Assembly (NCBI GenBank): GCA_023664735.1
Contig: JAMPFB010000001.1
Location: forward strand, 251,590-315,589
DNA from: Robinsoniella sp.
GTDB taxonomy: Bacteria; Bacillota; Clostridia; Lachnospirales; Lachnospiraceae
Direction of reading: 5' to 3'
Length of the DNA: 64,000 nucleotides
Every line of letters begins with the position of its first letter. Positions within the stretch are counted from its first letter, which is position 1. This document shows positions 35,346 to 44,534 of this stretch, in pieces. The position numbers and the translations under genes are program-made. The notes below the pieces were generated by a model, which ran no database searches, had not been told where the DNA came from, and saw nothing but the letters and a program-made list of their open reading frames with translations.

Positions 35346-35534
35346 GTGTCAAAAAGAGCGGTAATGGTTAATGGTGTTCCTTTTAATATGACATTACCAA
35401 AGAGCGATTATAAGGTTGAAAGAGCGGCAAGAGCTCTTCAGGAATTAAGTAATGCCGCTATGGAAAATGGAACTTCAGAAATGACTTTGGAAGAGATAAA
35501 TGCTGAAATTGAAGCGGTAAGAAAAGCAAAATAG
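35346..35534 (+). CDS. Putative antitoxin of a PIN toxin pair
   Basis: A 62-residue protein with GTG start. The pattern VMVNGVPFNMTLPKSDYKVERAARALQELSNAAMENG followed by EMTLEEINAEIEAVRKAK (given here as separate blocks) resembles small RelB/DinJ-like antitoxins with a DNA-binding N terminus and a helical toxin-binding tail. The partner toxin gene begins 11 bp downstream with an AGGAGG site. Family assignment is by context. Confidence 0.65.
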   Translation: MSKRAVMVNGVPFNMTLPKSDYKVERAARALQELSNAAMENGTSEMTLEEINAEIEAVRKAK

Positions 35535-35545
35535 GAGGCGATGCA

Positions 35546-35779
35546 ATGCATTATTATGCAGTAATAGATACAAATGTATTGGTATCCGCCATGTTAAAGT
35601 TTCAGTCTGTTCCAGAACAGATTGCAAATGAAGCTCTTTTGGGTGATTTAATTCCTTTGTTGTGTGATGAAATAGTTGCAGAGTACAGGGAAGTATTAGC
35701 ACGACCAAAATTTAAGTTTGCTCAAAGAGCTGTGGAGGCTTTTGTTGATGCGGTTCCGGTAGAGGAAAGAGAAACATAA
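35546..35779 (+). pseudogene. C-terminally truncated PIN-domain toxin
   Basis: A 77-residue frame. It begins YYAVIDTNVLVSAML (first catalytic Asp of the PIN nuclease) and contains CDEIVAEYREVLARPKF (the conserved Glu region), typical of COG1569-type PIN toxins that normally reach about 130-145 residues. After AVEAFVDAVPVEE it ends, losing the last two acidic active-site residues. The next 10 bp run straight into a fragment of a replication-initiator gene, so a deletion probably joined them. It is very likely inactive. Confidence 0.75.
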
Positions 35780-35788
35780 AGCAGGGAG

Positions 35789-36187
35789 ATGGATGAGACA
35801 GATAACACGGCAGCATACATACAAATTATCCGGAAAAACATTGATTACAAATACCATATGAAGTATAATAAATGGCAGGACAAGACATTGTAAGATGAAC
35901 TGTATGAGCTTATCTGCGAGATTGTATGCGTGAAAAGAAAGACAGTCAAGGTAAAAGGGGAAGATTACCCTTATGAGTCGGTAAAATCAAAGTTTTTAAA
36001 ATTGAACAGCTCACACCTTCAGTATGTCATAGGCCCCATGCAAAACACAATGATAAAAATCGGCAATATCCGAGTATACATGGTAACAGCACTGTACAAT
36101 GCACCCAATACTATGAACTACTATTACCAGCAGGAGGTTCGGCATGACATGTATGGAGGTGGATGGATTGAAAAGGGTGTTATTTAA
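35789..36187 (+). pseudogene. Remnant of a mobile-element replication initiator (DUF6017-type C-terminal domain)
   Basis: Reading from ATG 35789: MDETDNTAAYIQIIRKN, a TAA stop at about 35891 after WQDKTL, then in the same frame DELYELICEIVCVKRKTVK and GEDYPYESVKSKFLKL through to GGGWIEKGVI. This matches the C-terminal domain of RepA-like initiators of clostridial integrative elements. The N-terminal part is absent and a stop interrupts the rest, so it is a relic. Confidence 0.72.
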
Positions 36188-36461
36188 AATAGTTTTTCCC
36201 GCAATACTGATTGCACTGTGGCTGACTGTATGTTACCCGGTACGTAAGAAAGCAGAAGGATTTGACTGATTTTTGTTCTGGATAATGGCAGGGCGTCCAT
36301 TTGGCATCCGGAGAATGTGCATGTGGCTTGTGCCGATAAACTTTGACATTGGAGGAAGCATAGGAGTACTTGCATTGAACTGTATTGTAGGAGAAATTTT
36401 TCTGATTGTGAAAATCTTCAGTATTCCGTTGGAGATAGCAAAAATTGCAACAGGGAATTAA
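36153..36461 (+). pseudogene. Small mobile-element membrane protein (DUF6050-like) with in-frame TGA
   Basis: A continuous 103-codon frame broken only by TGA at 36267-36269. Before it: KRVLFKIVFPAILIALWLTV; after it: FLFWIMAGRPFGIRRMCMWL and FDIGGSIGVLALNCIVGEIF, giving a three-helix membrane protein like DUF6050 proteins in conjugative elements. It overlaps the end of the initiator remnant, as in intact elements. One point mutation would restore it. Confidence 0.68.
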
Positions 36462-36487
36462 CTTTTGGACGAAAAGTCTAAAGGTTA

Positions 36488-36517
36488 GAGCAGTCAGAAT
36501 ATGGCTGCTCTTTAATT
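36488..36517 (+). terminator. Probable terminator after the DUF6050-like remnant
   Basis: Stem GAGCAGTC / GGCTGCTC (one G-U) with a 7-base loop, then TTTAATT. Confidence 0.65.
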
Positions 36518-36575
36518 AGGAAAAAGAAGAATTCTGGCATCTGCAAATTGCAATGTATTGAGAGGATGAAAAAGA

Positions 36576-37586
36576 ATGTATGATTATGAAACCAGTGAAC
36601 AGCTTTTTATTGATATTTGGGAAAAATATGGTTCTCCAGATGAAGTAGATGATGCAGACACTATTTATAAAATTTTTGATGATTTAATCACAGCTAGTAA
36701 ACATAAAATTGTTTTGGATCATTATTCTCATATTAACTTTGATGAGATTATTAAAGTTGAATATGACAAAGAAAATAGTATTTTTAAATTGTATTGGTTG
36801 GATAATGATAAGTATAGAATAGCTAATTTAAAGCATGAGTTATCTGAAATGGAATCAATGATTTGGTGGACAAGCGGTTATTGTACTTATGAATATCTGG
36901 TAGTTGATATAAATAAAATAAAATTTGTTAAAAGGGGAAGTCATATTTTTATTTTAGTGCAGTCTAATATGATTACTGAAAAGGAATTAAGAAAAAAGAT
37001 AGTTGGGAAAAATGAAATAATTGAAATAGAAAATTGTACAGATGAGTTATATGCCAGATATATATTTTGGGAAGGAAATAAGGAAGATTTAATTAAAATT
37101 GAGTGTATAGCTAATAATTTGCCATATTATGTGTGTGTCATCCAACCTAAGGAAAGTATACCTAGTACAGGTTTTTCAAAAAAATTGTTGTTAATTTGTA
37201 CATTACAAGAAATCAATGTAAGACTTAAAAAGGTTTGGAAAGTTTTACAATTGGGTAATTTAGATAGAGATGAGTTATTTTCTAAAGGGAATACAATCAG
37301 AAATATCATGGAGTATGCATTAAAACATTTTTGTGTCATATTAGGTATTCCAATGGATATTGAACAGAAGTATGGATATATAGACTTGGGAGAATTAAGA
37401 AAAAAAATTAAAGAAAAAATTAACATTGATATTCCCCAAAGCCTTATTATTACCGCAAATGAGTTATCACATGATTCGGGAAAAAAATATTCTATAAAAG
37501 ATATAAAAGTTTTTTTTGAAGAAGTTAAGAGTCTGATTGATCAAATTCATAATTTTATTTGTGAAAAAGAGAAAATAAAAAAATAA
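36576..37586 (+). CDS. A+T-rich orphan protein with a possible HEPN-like C terminus
   Basis: A 336-residue soluble protein, clearly richer in A+T than its neighbours. The first 200 residues are acidic/beta with no known motif. The C-terminal third is helical: KGNTIRNIMEYALKHF, YGYIDLGELRKKIKEK, IITANELSHDSGKKYS and a final amphipathic helix. That order (arginine-glutamate helix, then a short H-x-SGK-type loop) is like DUF4145/HEPN-type proteins of defence islands; this is inference only and the canonical RX4-6H is not evident. It has its own terminator. Confidence 0.65.
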   Translation: MYDYETSEQLFIDIWEKYGSPDEVDDADTIYKIFDDLITASKHKIVLDHYSHINFDEIIKVEYDKENSIFKLYWLDNDKYRIANLKHELSEMESMIWWTSGYCTYEYLVVDINKIKFVKRGSHIFILVQSNMITEKELRKKIVGKNEIIEIENCTDELYARYIFWEGNKEDLIKIECIANNLPYYVCVIQPKESIPSTGFSKKLLLICTLQEINVRLKKVWKVLQLGNLDRDELFSKGNTIRNIMEYALKHFCVILGIPMDIEQKYGYIDLGELRKKIKEKINIDIPQSLIITANELSHDSGKKYSIKDIKVFFEEVKSLIDQIHNFICEKEKIKK

Positions 37587-37603
37587 TTTTTACAACAGTG
37601 TCA

Positions 37604-37643
37604 GGGCAGTTATAGACCATAAAGGTTTATAGTTGCCCTTTTT
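37604..37643 (+). terminator. Rho-independent terminator after the orphan gene
   Basis: 15-bp stem GGGCAGTTATAGACC / GGTTTATAGTTGCCC (with G-U pairs), loop ATAAA, then TTTTT. Confidence 0.88.
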
Positions 37644-37941
37644 GCGTGTGCGCTTTGCCGATGAGGATAAGCAAATATCCGATTCCAAGTTAGAGCGTCT
37701 GTTCAGGGCAAGAAAAAAGGCTTATTCTGAATGGGAAAACACTGATTTCTCCGAGATGGTATATTTCCACAATGCTTGCTTTAAATGCTTGAAACTATTT
37801 GGCTGGACGCATATAATTGTGACTGATAAAGTTTGGGAAGGAGTGGGTAAAATGTTTGAGTATGCCCAAAAACCCATTGACGGAAGGATAAAGGGAAGAA
37901 AGGAGAAAGCAAATGAAACGGCTGTTTTTGCTGGAAGATGA
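37633..37941 (+). CDS. Possible gene remnant upstream of the response regulator
   Basis: An open frame of 102 codons from a TTG inside the preceding terminator, without an ATG or ribosome binding site before about 37756. The peptide (DSKLERLFRARKKAYSEW; VYFHNACFKCLKLFGW) looks protein-like rather than random and overlaps the response-regulator start by 29 bp. Most likely a 5'-truncated relic. Confidence 0.35.
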   Translation: MPFLRVRFADEDKQISDSKLERLFRARKKAYSEWENTDFSEMVYFHNACFKCLKLFGWTHIIVTDKVWEGVGKMFEYAQKPIDGRIKGRKEKANETAVFAGR

Positions 37942-38599
37942 TTTGAGCCTGATAAACGGGCTTTCCTTTGCTGTAAAAAAGCAGGGATATGAGATAGTGA
38001 TTGCCCGTACCACACTGGAAGCGGATACATTATGGGCAGATGGAAAATATGATTTGGTTATTTTGGATGTGTCGCTCCCTGATGGCTCTGGCTTTGATTT
38101 CTGCAAAAAGATACGGCAGACATCAAAAGTGCCTATCATGTTTCTAACTGCTGCGGATGAAGAAACGGATATTATCATGGGACTTGACATTGGGGGTGAC
38201 GATTATATTACGAAACCGTTCAAGCTGGCGGTATTCCTTTCAAGAATCAACGCTCTGATCCGCAGGAGTGAAAATTTCAACACTGCTGTTACAGAATTAA
38301 ATTCAGGCGGTATCAATATCCAGCTCTTAAAAGGTGAAGTATATAAAAGGGGAGAATTGATTGAACTGACAGCAAGTGAGTATAAGCTGCTATGCCTGTT
38401 TATGGAAAATCCTGACCGGATACTTTCTTCAGAACAGATTTTAGGCAGATTGTGGGACTGTAACGAAAGCTATATAGATAACAATTCCCTTACAGTGTAT
38501 ATCCGCAGGCTCCGCACAAAAATTGAGGATAATCCGGGAGAACCGAAACGGATTGTCACTGTCCGTGGCATGGGATATAAATGGAACACTGTGGATTGA
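37913..38599 (+). CDS. OmpR-family response regulator
   Basis: A 228-residue two-domain regulator. The receiver (1-~115) has the acidic pair LLEDD, phospho-acceptor Asp in VILDVSLPDGSG (about 51), the Thr in FLTAADEE and Lys in DDYITKPFK. The C-terminal winged helix (about 130-225) ends VYIRRLRTKIE...VRGMGYKW, typical of OmpR/PhoB. It pairs with the adjacent kinase (overlap zone 38581-38608) and probably controls the ABC transporter genes. Confidence 0.92.
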   Translation: MKRLFLLEDDLSLINGLSFAVKKQGYEIVIARTTLEADTLWADGKYDLVILDVSLPDGSGFDFCKKIRQTSKVPIMFLTAADEETDIIMGLDIGGDDYITKPFKLAVFLSRINALIRRSENFNTAVTELNSGGINIQLLKGEVYKRGELIELTASEYKLLCLFMENPDRILSSEQILGRLWDCNESYIDNNSLTVYIRRLRTKIEDNPGEPKRIVTVRGMGYKWNTVD

Positions 38600-38607
38600 G
38601 GTGCAGG

Positions 38608-39645
38608 ATGAAAATATTTGCAAACCGGAAAATCAAACTGCTCTTTGGAAGTATTTTGTTATGTACTTGTTTTTTTACGTTGACTGCGGTGTTGCTTATG
38701 GGTTTTGAAGTTAAAAATGCGGCAGCTTTTACGATGATTTGCTTTTTGCTGATGAGTGCCGGGGTATTGGCGCTTTTATTTGGGTATTTTAGGGAGCAGC
38801 ATAAAATTATGGAAAATGCCATATTGCAGATTACAGAATATATATCTGGCAACAAAGATGTTATGATTGAATGCAATGATGAGGGTGAATTATATAGATT
38901 GTTCCATGAGGTAAATTCTTTGGTTGCTATTCTAAATGCCCACGCAGAGAACGAAAAAAGCGCAAAAAAATTTCTGCGGAATACAATATCTGATATTTCA
39001 CATCAGCTAAAGACACCGCTTGCCGCCCTGAATATCTATATCGGGCTGATACAGGACGAGGCGGAAGAACAGGGGGCGGTTTGGGAGTTTTCCAGACTTT
39101 CCGAGCAGGAACTTGACCGGATTGAAGGACTGGTACAGAACCTTTTGAAAATCACAAAACTGGATGCAGGTACAATTGTGTTAGAAAAGTCTTTGGAAAA
39201 TGTGTCGGAGATTGTGGAAAGCGTTAAAAAGCATTTTCTGTTTCGGGCGCAGCAGGAAGGAAAAGAAATCTGTCTGTTGGGAAGTGGGGAAACCACTCTT
39301 TTATGTGACCGCAACTGGATTATTGAAGCAATCAGCAATCTTGTGAAGAATGCCCTTGACCATACTGAAAAGGGCGGCTGTATCCGCATGGAATGGCGGG
39401 AGTTTGCTTCTATTGTCCAAATTACTGTAAAGGATAATGGCAGCGGCATCTATCCAGAGGATTTAAACCATATTTTTAAGCGGTTTTACCGGAGCCGTTA
39501 TTCTAAAGACACGCAGGGCATTGGTCTTGGATTGCCACTGGCAAAGGCGATTGTAGAAGCCCATAACGGAACGATTGAAGCAGACAGCACGTTAGGCAGT
39601 GGAACTTCTTTTACAATGAATTTTCTGATTCCTACAAAATTGTAG
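38608..39645 (+). CDS. Intramembrane-sensing histidine kinase
   Basis: A 345-residue kinase. Two membrane helices (about 9-32 and 42-62) are separated by fewer than ten residues, so there is no extracellular sensor; this is the arrangement of BceS-like kinases that sense through their ABC transporter. A DHp domain with phospho-His in DISHQLKTPLAAL and a HATPase with NLVKNALDH, DNGSGI and GIGLGLPLAK follow. ATG 38608 has GAGGTG upstream. Confidence 0.92.
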   Translation: MKIFANRKIKLLFGSILLCTCFFTLTAVLLMGFEVKNAAAFTMICFLLMSAGVLALLFGYFREQHKIMENAILQITEYISGNKDVMIECNDEGELYRLFHEVNSLVAILNAHAENEKSAKKFLRNTISDISHQLKTPLAALNIYIGLIQDEAEEQGAVWEFSRLSEQELDRIEGLVQNLLKITKLDAGTIVLEKSLENVSEIVESVKKHFLFRAQQEGKEICLLGSGETTLLCDRNWIIEAISNLVKNALDHTEKGGCIRMEWREFASIVQITVKDNGSGIYPEDLNHIFKRFYRSRYSKDTQGIGLGLPLAKAIVEAHNGTIEADSTLGSGTSFTMNFLIPTKL

Positions 39646-39668
39646 GGTAATTGTAATATTGGTGTAGG
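39631..39668 (+). promoter_or_regulatory. Candidate response-regulator binding site upstream of the ABC transporter
   Basis: CCTACA-AAAT-TGTAGG (39631-39646, inverted repeat overlapping the kinase stop) and a further TGTAGG at 39663-39668, 22 bp (about two helix turns) after the first. It lies 50-90 bp before the ATP-binding gene, where Bce-type regulators bind. TTATAT at about 39678 may be part of the -10. Confidence 0.4.
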
Positions 39669-39718
39669 ATTTCTCTGTTATATTTGGGAGTATCAAAACA
39701 GAAAGAGGTGTTTACACA

Positions 39719-40402
39719 ATGGACTTATTAGAAGTCAACAATATCTGTAAGACTTATGGGAATGGTGAAGCTGCTGTACAGGCATTGAAAAGTGTTAGCT
39801 TTTCGGTTCCAAAGGGGGAGTATGTGGCTATTGTCGGGGAATCCGGTTCGGGTAAGAGTACGCTCCTTAACATGATAGGCGCACTTGATACACCTACGTC
39901 CGGTAAAGTAATGATTAGCGGCAAGGACATTTTTTCCATGAATGACCGTAAACTTACTGTTTTCAGACGAAGAAACATAGGTTTTATTTTTCAGGCATTT
40001 AACCTTATCCCAGAACTTACGGTAGAGCAGAATATTATTTTTCCGGTGCTGCTAGATTATCAGAAGCCTGACAAAAAATATTTGGAAGAGCTGCTTGCGG
40101 TACTGAATTTGAAAGAACGGCGCAACCATCTGCCTAACCAGCTATCCGGCGGACAGCAGCAGAGAGTGGCAATCGGGCGTGCGCTGTTTACACGTCCGTC
40201 ACTGATTCTTGCCGACGAACCAACCGGAAATCTTGACACGCAGAACAGCAGTGAGGTAATTGCCCTTTTGAAAGAAGCGTCCAAAAAGTATGAGCAGACG
40301 ATTATCATGATTACCCATAACCGCAGTATTGCACAGACGGCGGACAGGGTTCTGAATGTATCAGATGGTGTGCTGACTGATTTGGGGAGGTGCCGGGAAT
40401 GA
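39719..40402 (+). CDS. ABC transporter ATP-binding protein (MacB/BceA type)
   Basis: A 227-residue ATPase. Walker [11 protein letters not shown]-loop [11 protein letters not shown], signature [15 protein letters not shown], Walker [13 protein letters not shown] and switch His in MITHNRS are intact. It belongs to the LolD/MacB/BceA subgroup that drives FtsX-type permeases in mechanotransmission rather than classical transport. It overlaps the permease gene by the ATGA junction. Confidence 0.94.
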   Translation: MDLLEVNNICKTYGNGEAAVQALKSVSFSVPKGEYVAIVGESGSGKSTLLNMIGALDTPTSGKVMISGKDIFSMNDRKLTVFRRRNIGFIFQAFNLIPELTVEQNIIFPVLLDYQKPDKKYLEELLAVLNLKERRNHLPNQLSGGQQQRVAIGRALFTRPSLILADEPTGNLDTQNSSEVIALLKEASKKYEQTIIMITHNRSIAQTADRVLNVSDGVLTDLGRCRE

Positions 40403-42729
40403 AAAGCTATCTTAGTCTTATTCCAATTTCTGCAAGAGTGAGGAAACGGCAGAATCATATGATAATATTATGTATTATCATTTCTGTGTTCCTTGTGACA
40501 ACAATTTTCAGTGTGACTGATATGGTGATTCGGGCAGAAAATTCCTATATGCAGGATAGACATGGAAGCTGGCATATCCAATTAGAAAATATTTCTTCTA
40601 ATGTTGCGGAAGAAATAAGTGAACGGTCAGATATTGCTGCTGTTGGTTGGTCGGAAAGTTTTAACTTTGATGCGGATCAGCAATACTATATTAACGAAAG
40701 AGACGCTACCTTGTATGGAACAGATGAAATATATTTTACCAGACTTGCGCACGGTATTGAGGAAGGGAGTTATCCTCAAAGTGATAATGAAATAGTGCTT
40801 AGCTCAAACGCAAAACTTGCTTTACATGTTCAGCTTGGCGATAGTGTAACCTTATATACACCTGCCGGAAATACTGACTTTACTGTGTCTGGTTTTGGAT
40901 CAGATGACAAGGAATATTATCAGGGGCAGACTTATATAATTGCAGTATATATGACACAACCAGCTTTTGCTGCGATTATGGAAAGAAATGGAATTGTAAC
41001 CAGCCCGGTTTGTCATGTTCAGTTTCAAAATGCGGCAAAGGCATTTAAGGCAATATCCGAAATTCAGGAGCAATATAATCTGTCAAAGGAGGATATTTCT
41101 GAAAATACTGCTGTTATGGGTATTGTAGGTAAAAGCAGCAACAAATCCATGCATGGTATTTATGAAATAGTAGGCATTTTATTTGTTTTAGTTCTTTTAG
41201 CCGGGGTGCTGATGATTTCTGGCAGTATGAACAGTAATGTGGAGCAGCGCACAAAATTCTTTGGCATGATGCGCTGCATTGGTGCAAGCCGCAGGCAGAT
41301 TATTCGGTTTGTGCGGCTGGAAGCGCTTAACTGGTGCAAAACGGCAGTTCCGGTTGGAATGATTTTAGGAACGATAATTAGCTGGGGTGTTTGTGCATTG
41401 CTGCGTTATGGTATTGGTGGTGAATTTACCGCCACACCGGTATTTGCACTTAGTCCTGTTGGACTTATTTGTGGTGCGGTAGTTGGAATTGCAACTGTTT
41501 TGTTAGCGGCCGTATCTCCTGCCAACCGTGCTGCTAAAGTTCCACCGATGGCTGCCGTTTCTTCTAATATGATGAAAAATACTTCTATAAAACGAACTTC
41601 AAAGTTGCGTCTAGGTAAGGTTGAACAGACATTGGGAATTCATCATGCGATAGCATCTAAGAAAAATTGGTTTTTGATGACTGCCAGCTTTTCATTTAGC
41701 ATTATTCTTCTTTTATGTTTTTCGGTGGGACTGGATTTTGTACATGAATTGTTGCCGGCTTTGCGGTCATGGAATCCGGATGTTGTACTCAATGGCTATG
41801 CGAATGCGCTTGTGCTGGATCAGAAAATATTTAACGAAATCAGTGCAATTTCAGGAGTGGAAAATATTTATGGAACCTCATACATGGATAATATTCCTGT
41901 GATTTCCTCAAAAGAGAGGATTGACCACGTTAATTTGGCATCTTACAGTGAATTTTTACTGGATAGTTCAGCAGATAGTGTGGTTGAGGGGGATATAACG
42001 GCAATTTATGGAAATACAGGAGAGGTTATGACAATCAACAATAAGGATAATCCATTAAAAGTTGGAGATATTGTCCAAATTGAAGGAAAAGATGTTAAAA
42101 TCACATGTGCCGTATCCAGTGGTTTATGGCCTAGTGAATATAGTATAATTTGTTCACAGGAAACCTTTGAATGGCTGACAGGTGAAAAAAATTATACTAT
42201 GATTGGCATACAGTTAGATGATAATGCGGATGATACAACTGTACAACAAATTAGCAGTCTTGTTGAACGTGATGTCATTTTTGATGATATGCGCAAAGAG
42301 AATCAAAGCAATGCCAACACATATTTGGCGGTACAGGTTGTTTTATTCAGTTTTTTGGCGCTTATTGCTATGATTACAATATTTAACATTATAAATAGTA
42401 TTTCGATGAGTGTGACTGCAAGAATAAAACAATATGGTGCCATGAGGGCTGTTGGCATGGATGGTGGGCAGCTTACACGGATGGTTGCTGCGGAAGCCTT
42501 TACTTATGCAATTTCCGGTCTTGTAGCTGGATGCGGAATCGGACTCTTTCTTAGCCGTTTTCTGCATATTAAGCTGCTTACACGATATTTTGGAACTGCA
42601 TGGAGCCTTCCATTAAAATTGCTTTGTATTATTGTTGTATTTGATATTGTTTCTGCTGTTGTTGCGGTTTATGCTCCTTCAAAACGTATTCGGAGAATGG
42701 CGATAACGGAAACAATAAATGAATTGTAA
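40399..42729 (+). CDS. FtsX-type ABC permease (antimicrobial-peptide resistance module)
   Basis: A 776-residue protein with two FtsX domains. The first membrane helix is at about 20-42, followed by a large extracellular domain (to about 255). Then come three helices with [14 protein letters not shown], a helix near 430, a second extracellular domain, and three C-terminal helices with [15 protein letters not shown]. This duplicate MacB_PCD/FtsX layout, with an intramembrane-sensing kinase next door, fits transporters protecting against bacitracin, lantibiotics or host peptides. The substrate is not known. Confidence 0.88.
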   Translation: MKSYLSLIPISARVRKRQNHMIILCIIISVFLVTTIFSVTDMVIRAENSYMQDRHGSWHIQLENISSNVAEEISERSDIAAVGWSESFNFDADQQYYINERDATLYGTDEIYFTRLAHGIEEGSYPQSDNEIVLSSNAKLALHVQLGDSVTLYTPAGNTDFTVSGFGSDDKEYYQGQTYIIAVYMTQPAFAAIMERNGIVTSPVCHVQFQNAAKAFKAISEIQEQYNLSKEDISENTAVMGIVGKSSNKSMHGIYEIVGILFVLVLLAGVLMISGSMNSNVEQRTKFFGMMRCIGASRRQIIRFVRLEALNWCKTAVPVGMILGTIISWGVCALLRYGIGGEFTATPVFALSPVGLICGAVVGIATVLLAAVSPANRAAKVPPMAAVSSNMMKNTSIKRTSKLRLGKVEQTLGIHHAIASKKNWFLMTASFSFSIILLLCFSVGLDFVHELLPALRSWNPDVVLNGYANALVLDQKIFNEISAISGVENIYGTSYMDNIPVISSKERIDHVNLASYSEFLLDSSADSVVEGDITAIYGNTGEVMTINNKDNPLKVGDIVQIEGKDVKITCAVSSGLWPSEYSIICSQETFEWLTGEKNYTMIGIQLDDNADDTTVQQISSLVERDVIFDDMRKENQSNANTYLAVQVVLFSFLALIAMITIFNIINSISMSVTARIKQYGAMRAVGMDGGQLTRMVAAEAFTYAISGLVAGCGIGLFLSRFLHIKLLTRYFGTAWSLPLKLLCIIVVFDIVSAVVAVYAPSKRIRRMAITETINEL

Positions 42730-42834
42730 TAAACAGTGTTTTTATGGTTCGCCCAGCATGGGCGGAATCTAATGGTAAAGGTATTTGAAGTACGTTATAT
42801 TAAGAACCCATCTTCGACACTTAATAAAAAAATC

Positions 42835-42884
42835 AGAGGCACAAACCCTTATATATCCTGGGTTTGTGCCTCTTTTGTTGTTTT
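42835..42884 (+). terminator. Rho-independent terminator after the ABC operon
   Basis: 14-bp perfect stem AGAGGCACAAACCC / GGGTTTGTGCCTCT, loop of 11, then TTTGTTGTTTT. Confidence 0.93.
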
Positions 42885-43008
42885 ATGGAATGTTGTATGG
42901 AAATGTTACTTTGTAATTTTTTTATTCAGCTTCTTTTCAGAAGTACCATACATCATCATCGTACCAGCACACTTCAGGCATTAAAAGTGATTATGGAGGA
43001 GAATAGGA

Positions 43009-43220
43009 ATGGAGCAATCAATTAAAATGGATAGGATAGAGGATGATAAAGAAACATATATAGAAATAATTCAAAAAAATATTGAAAATAACGACTGTAC
43101 GAAGTATAATGAATAAAAAACATACGACAAACTGCATAAACTCATCAGCAGATTATATATAGGAAAAGAAAGACTGCAAAGGCAAATGGGGAAGATTACC
43201 CTTGAGACTGTAAAAAAATT
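43009..43220 (+). pseudogene. Second remnant of a DUF6017-type replication-initiator domain
   Basis: From ATG 43009: DDKETYIEIIQKNIENND, TAA stop after KYNE, then KTYDKLHKLISRLYIG; later, after a frame change, KTAKANGEDYP, matching RKTVKVKGEDYP of the copy at 35789. It is the same domain as at 35789-36187, more decayed, and flanks the ABC module on its other side. Confidence 0.68.
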
Positions 43221-43255
43221 TTGCACTATCTTTAATATAGCAGACAGAGGTTGAC

Positions 43256-44524
43256 ATGAGAGAAGAAATATTCAAAGACAAATGTTCCATGGAAGATTAT
43301 ATTCAAAAAAGACTTTTAGAAGTGGAAAGTCTTCATAACGCAAATAGATTAAGAGAGGTTTTAGGTAAGGTATTTCTACCTATGTATGAATATATGGAAG
43401 AATCTTATCAAGGTCTGGAACAGCATCTGAAAGAAGAGAATCTAGCAGAAAAGCAGTTAGAAATTAAAACCGCAGTAATAAGCAGAGGAAAATATGACAT
43501 CACAGAGGGAGTTTTTCGTCCAATGATTTTAGAGGATTGCCAGCCTCCCCAAATTGATTTGAGCAAGTTGGCAGAGGATGTGGCAATGGGAAAAGAGTAT
43601 TTCCTGTTTAAAATTTTTTTAAAGCTCGACTATTTGGAGCTGGAAAGAATAGAAGAGAGCAAGAGAAAATTTCATGGAACAGTGAAAACCGCAAAGGGAG
43701 AATATAATGCTGCTTTTCAGTTGAAAAAAAGCACTGCTTATATTGAGCGGGCGGGACAAATGTACCGGACTTTTATACAGAATAAAATACAATGGCAGAC
43801 TTTATGTATTCCATATTTACATAAGTTTTTTGATGTTTATATGATGGCGGGGGATGGCTTTTTGGAAGAAGAAGTGACAGAAGTTTCCATAGATTTTCAG
43901 GAATATAAGGAAGCTGTTTGTTATGATTATATTCCTCTTTGGAATGTTGATACAATTTATGCAAAAACAGACAGCTTTCCAAGGTTATGCATTGATAAAA
44001 TTCATTATGAACATGAAATTTACCAAAACCAGCTGGAGAAAAATTGTGAATATCTGGTGGCAGAAGAGAATTTAGATTTTACCGGAATAAGGAATAAACA
44101 GGGCAGCTTATGTATTACCTGTAATGCAGAGAAAGGAAAAAAGTGGAAGCTCTATAAAATAGGACAAGAAAGCAGTATACGTCTTGAAGAGCCTGTAATG
44201 GATAATAAAAAAGAAGAAATGGGACATATTCCGATTAGAACCCGGGGAGGAATCTGTAGATTTATACAATCCCTTGGAGTGGATGAGATGCTTATTTTAA
44301 AAAATATTGTATTTACCAAGGAGAAACCACGGATTCAAGAGACTTATTCCATGGATAACTTTATAGAGGATGAAATTACTCTGGAAAACAAGGAAAACTA
44401 TATGGTTTTAGAATTTGAGCCAAAGGAAAAGGAGTGGTATTTAAACCGGGACGTTATGAGCTATGCGGTGTCCGCATTAGCAAGGGAATATAGGGAGTTT
44501 TCCTGTTTTGGAAGACTGGTATGA
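43256..44524 (+). CDS. Operon gene 1 of the VgrG/Rhs island, unknown
   Basis: A 422-residue soluble protein with AGAGG before the ATG. The N-terminal half is helical and acidic (VFLPMYEYMEESYQGLEQ; AVISRGKYDITEGVFRPM), the middle contains KFHGTVKTAKGEYNAAFQL, and the C-terminal third is beta-rich. I see no enzyme motif, signal peptide or membrane segment. Its place at the head of an operon with spike-like proteins suggests a structural or assembly role (baseplate-like), which is inference. Confidence 0.72.
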   Translation: MREEIFKDKCSMEDYIQKRLLEVESLHNANRLREVLGKVFLPMYEYMEESYQGLEQHLKEENLAEKQLEIKTAVISRGKYDITEGVFRPMILEDCQPPQIDLSKLAEDVAMGKEYFLFKIFLKLDYLELERIEESKRKFHGTVKTAKGEYNAAFQLKKSTAYIERAGQMYRTFIQNKIQWQTLCIPYLHKFFDVYMMAGDGFLEEEVTEVSIDFQEYKEAVCYDYIPLWNVDTIYAKTDSFPRLCIDKIHYEHEIYQNQLEKNCEYLVAEENLDFTGIRNKQGSLCITCNAEKGKKWKLYKIGQESSIRLEEPVMDNKKEEMGHIPIRTRGGICRFIQSLGVDEMLILKNIVFTKEKPRIQETYSMDNFIEDEITLENKENYMVLEFEPKEKEWYLNRDVMSYAVSALAREYREFSCFGRLV

Positions 44525-44534
44525 GGATAAGAAA

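Noticed and set aside
42736..42984. Open frame of 82 codons after the ABC permease
   Set aside because: It runs through the perfect terminator at 42835-42884 and has no ribosome binding site.
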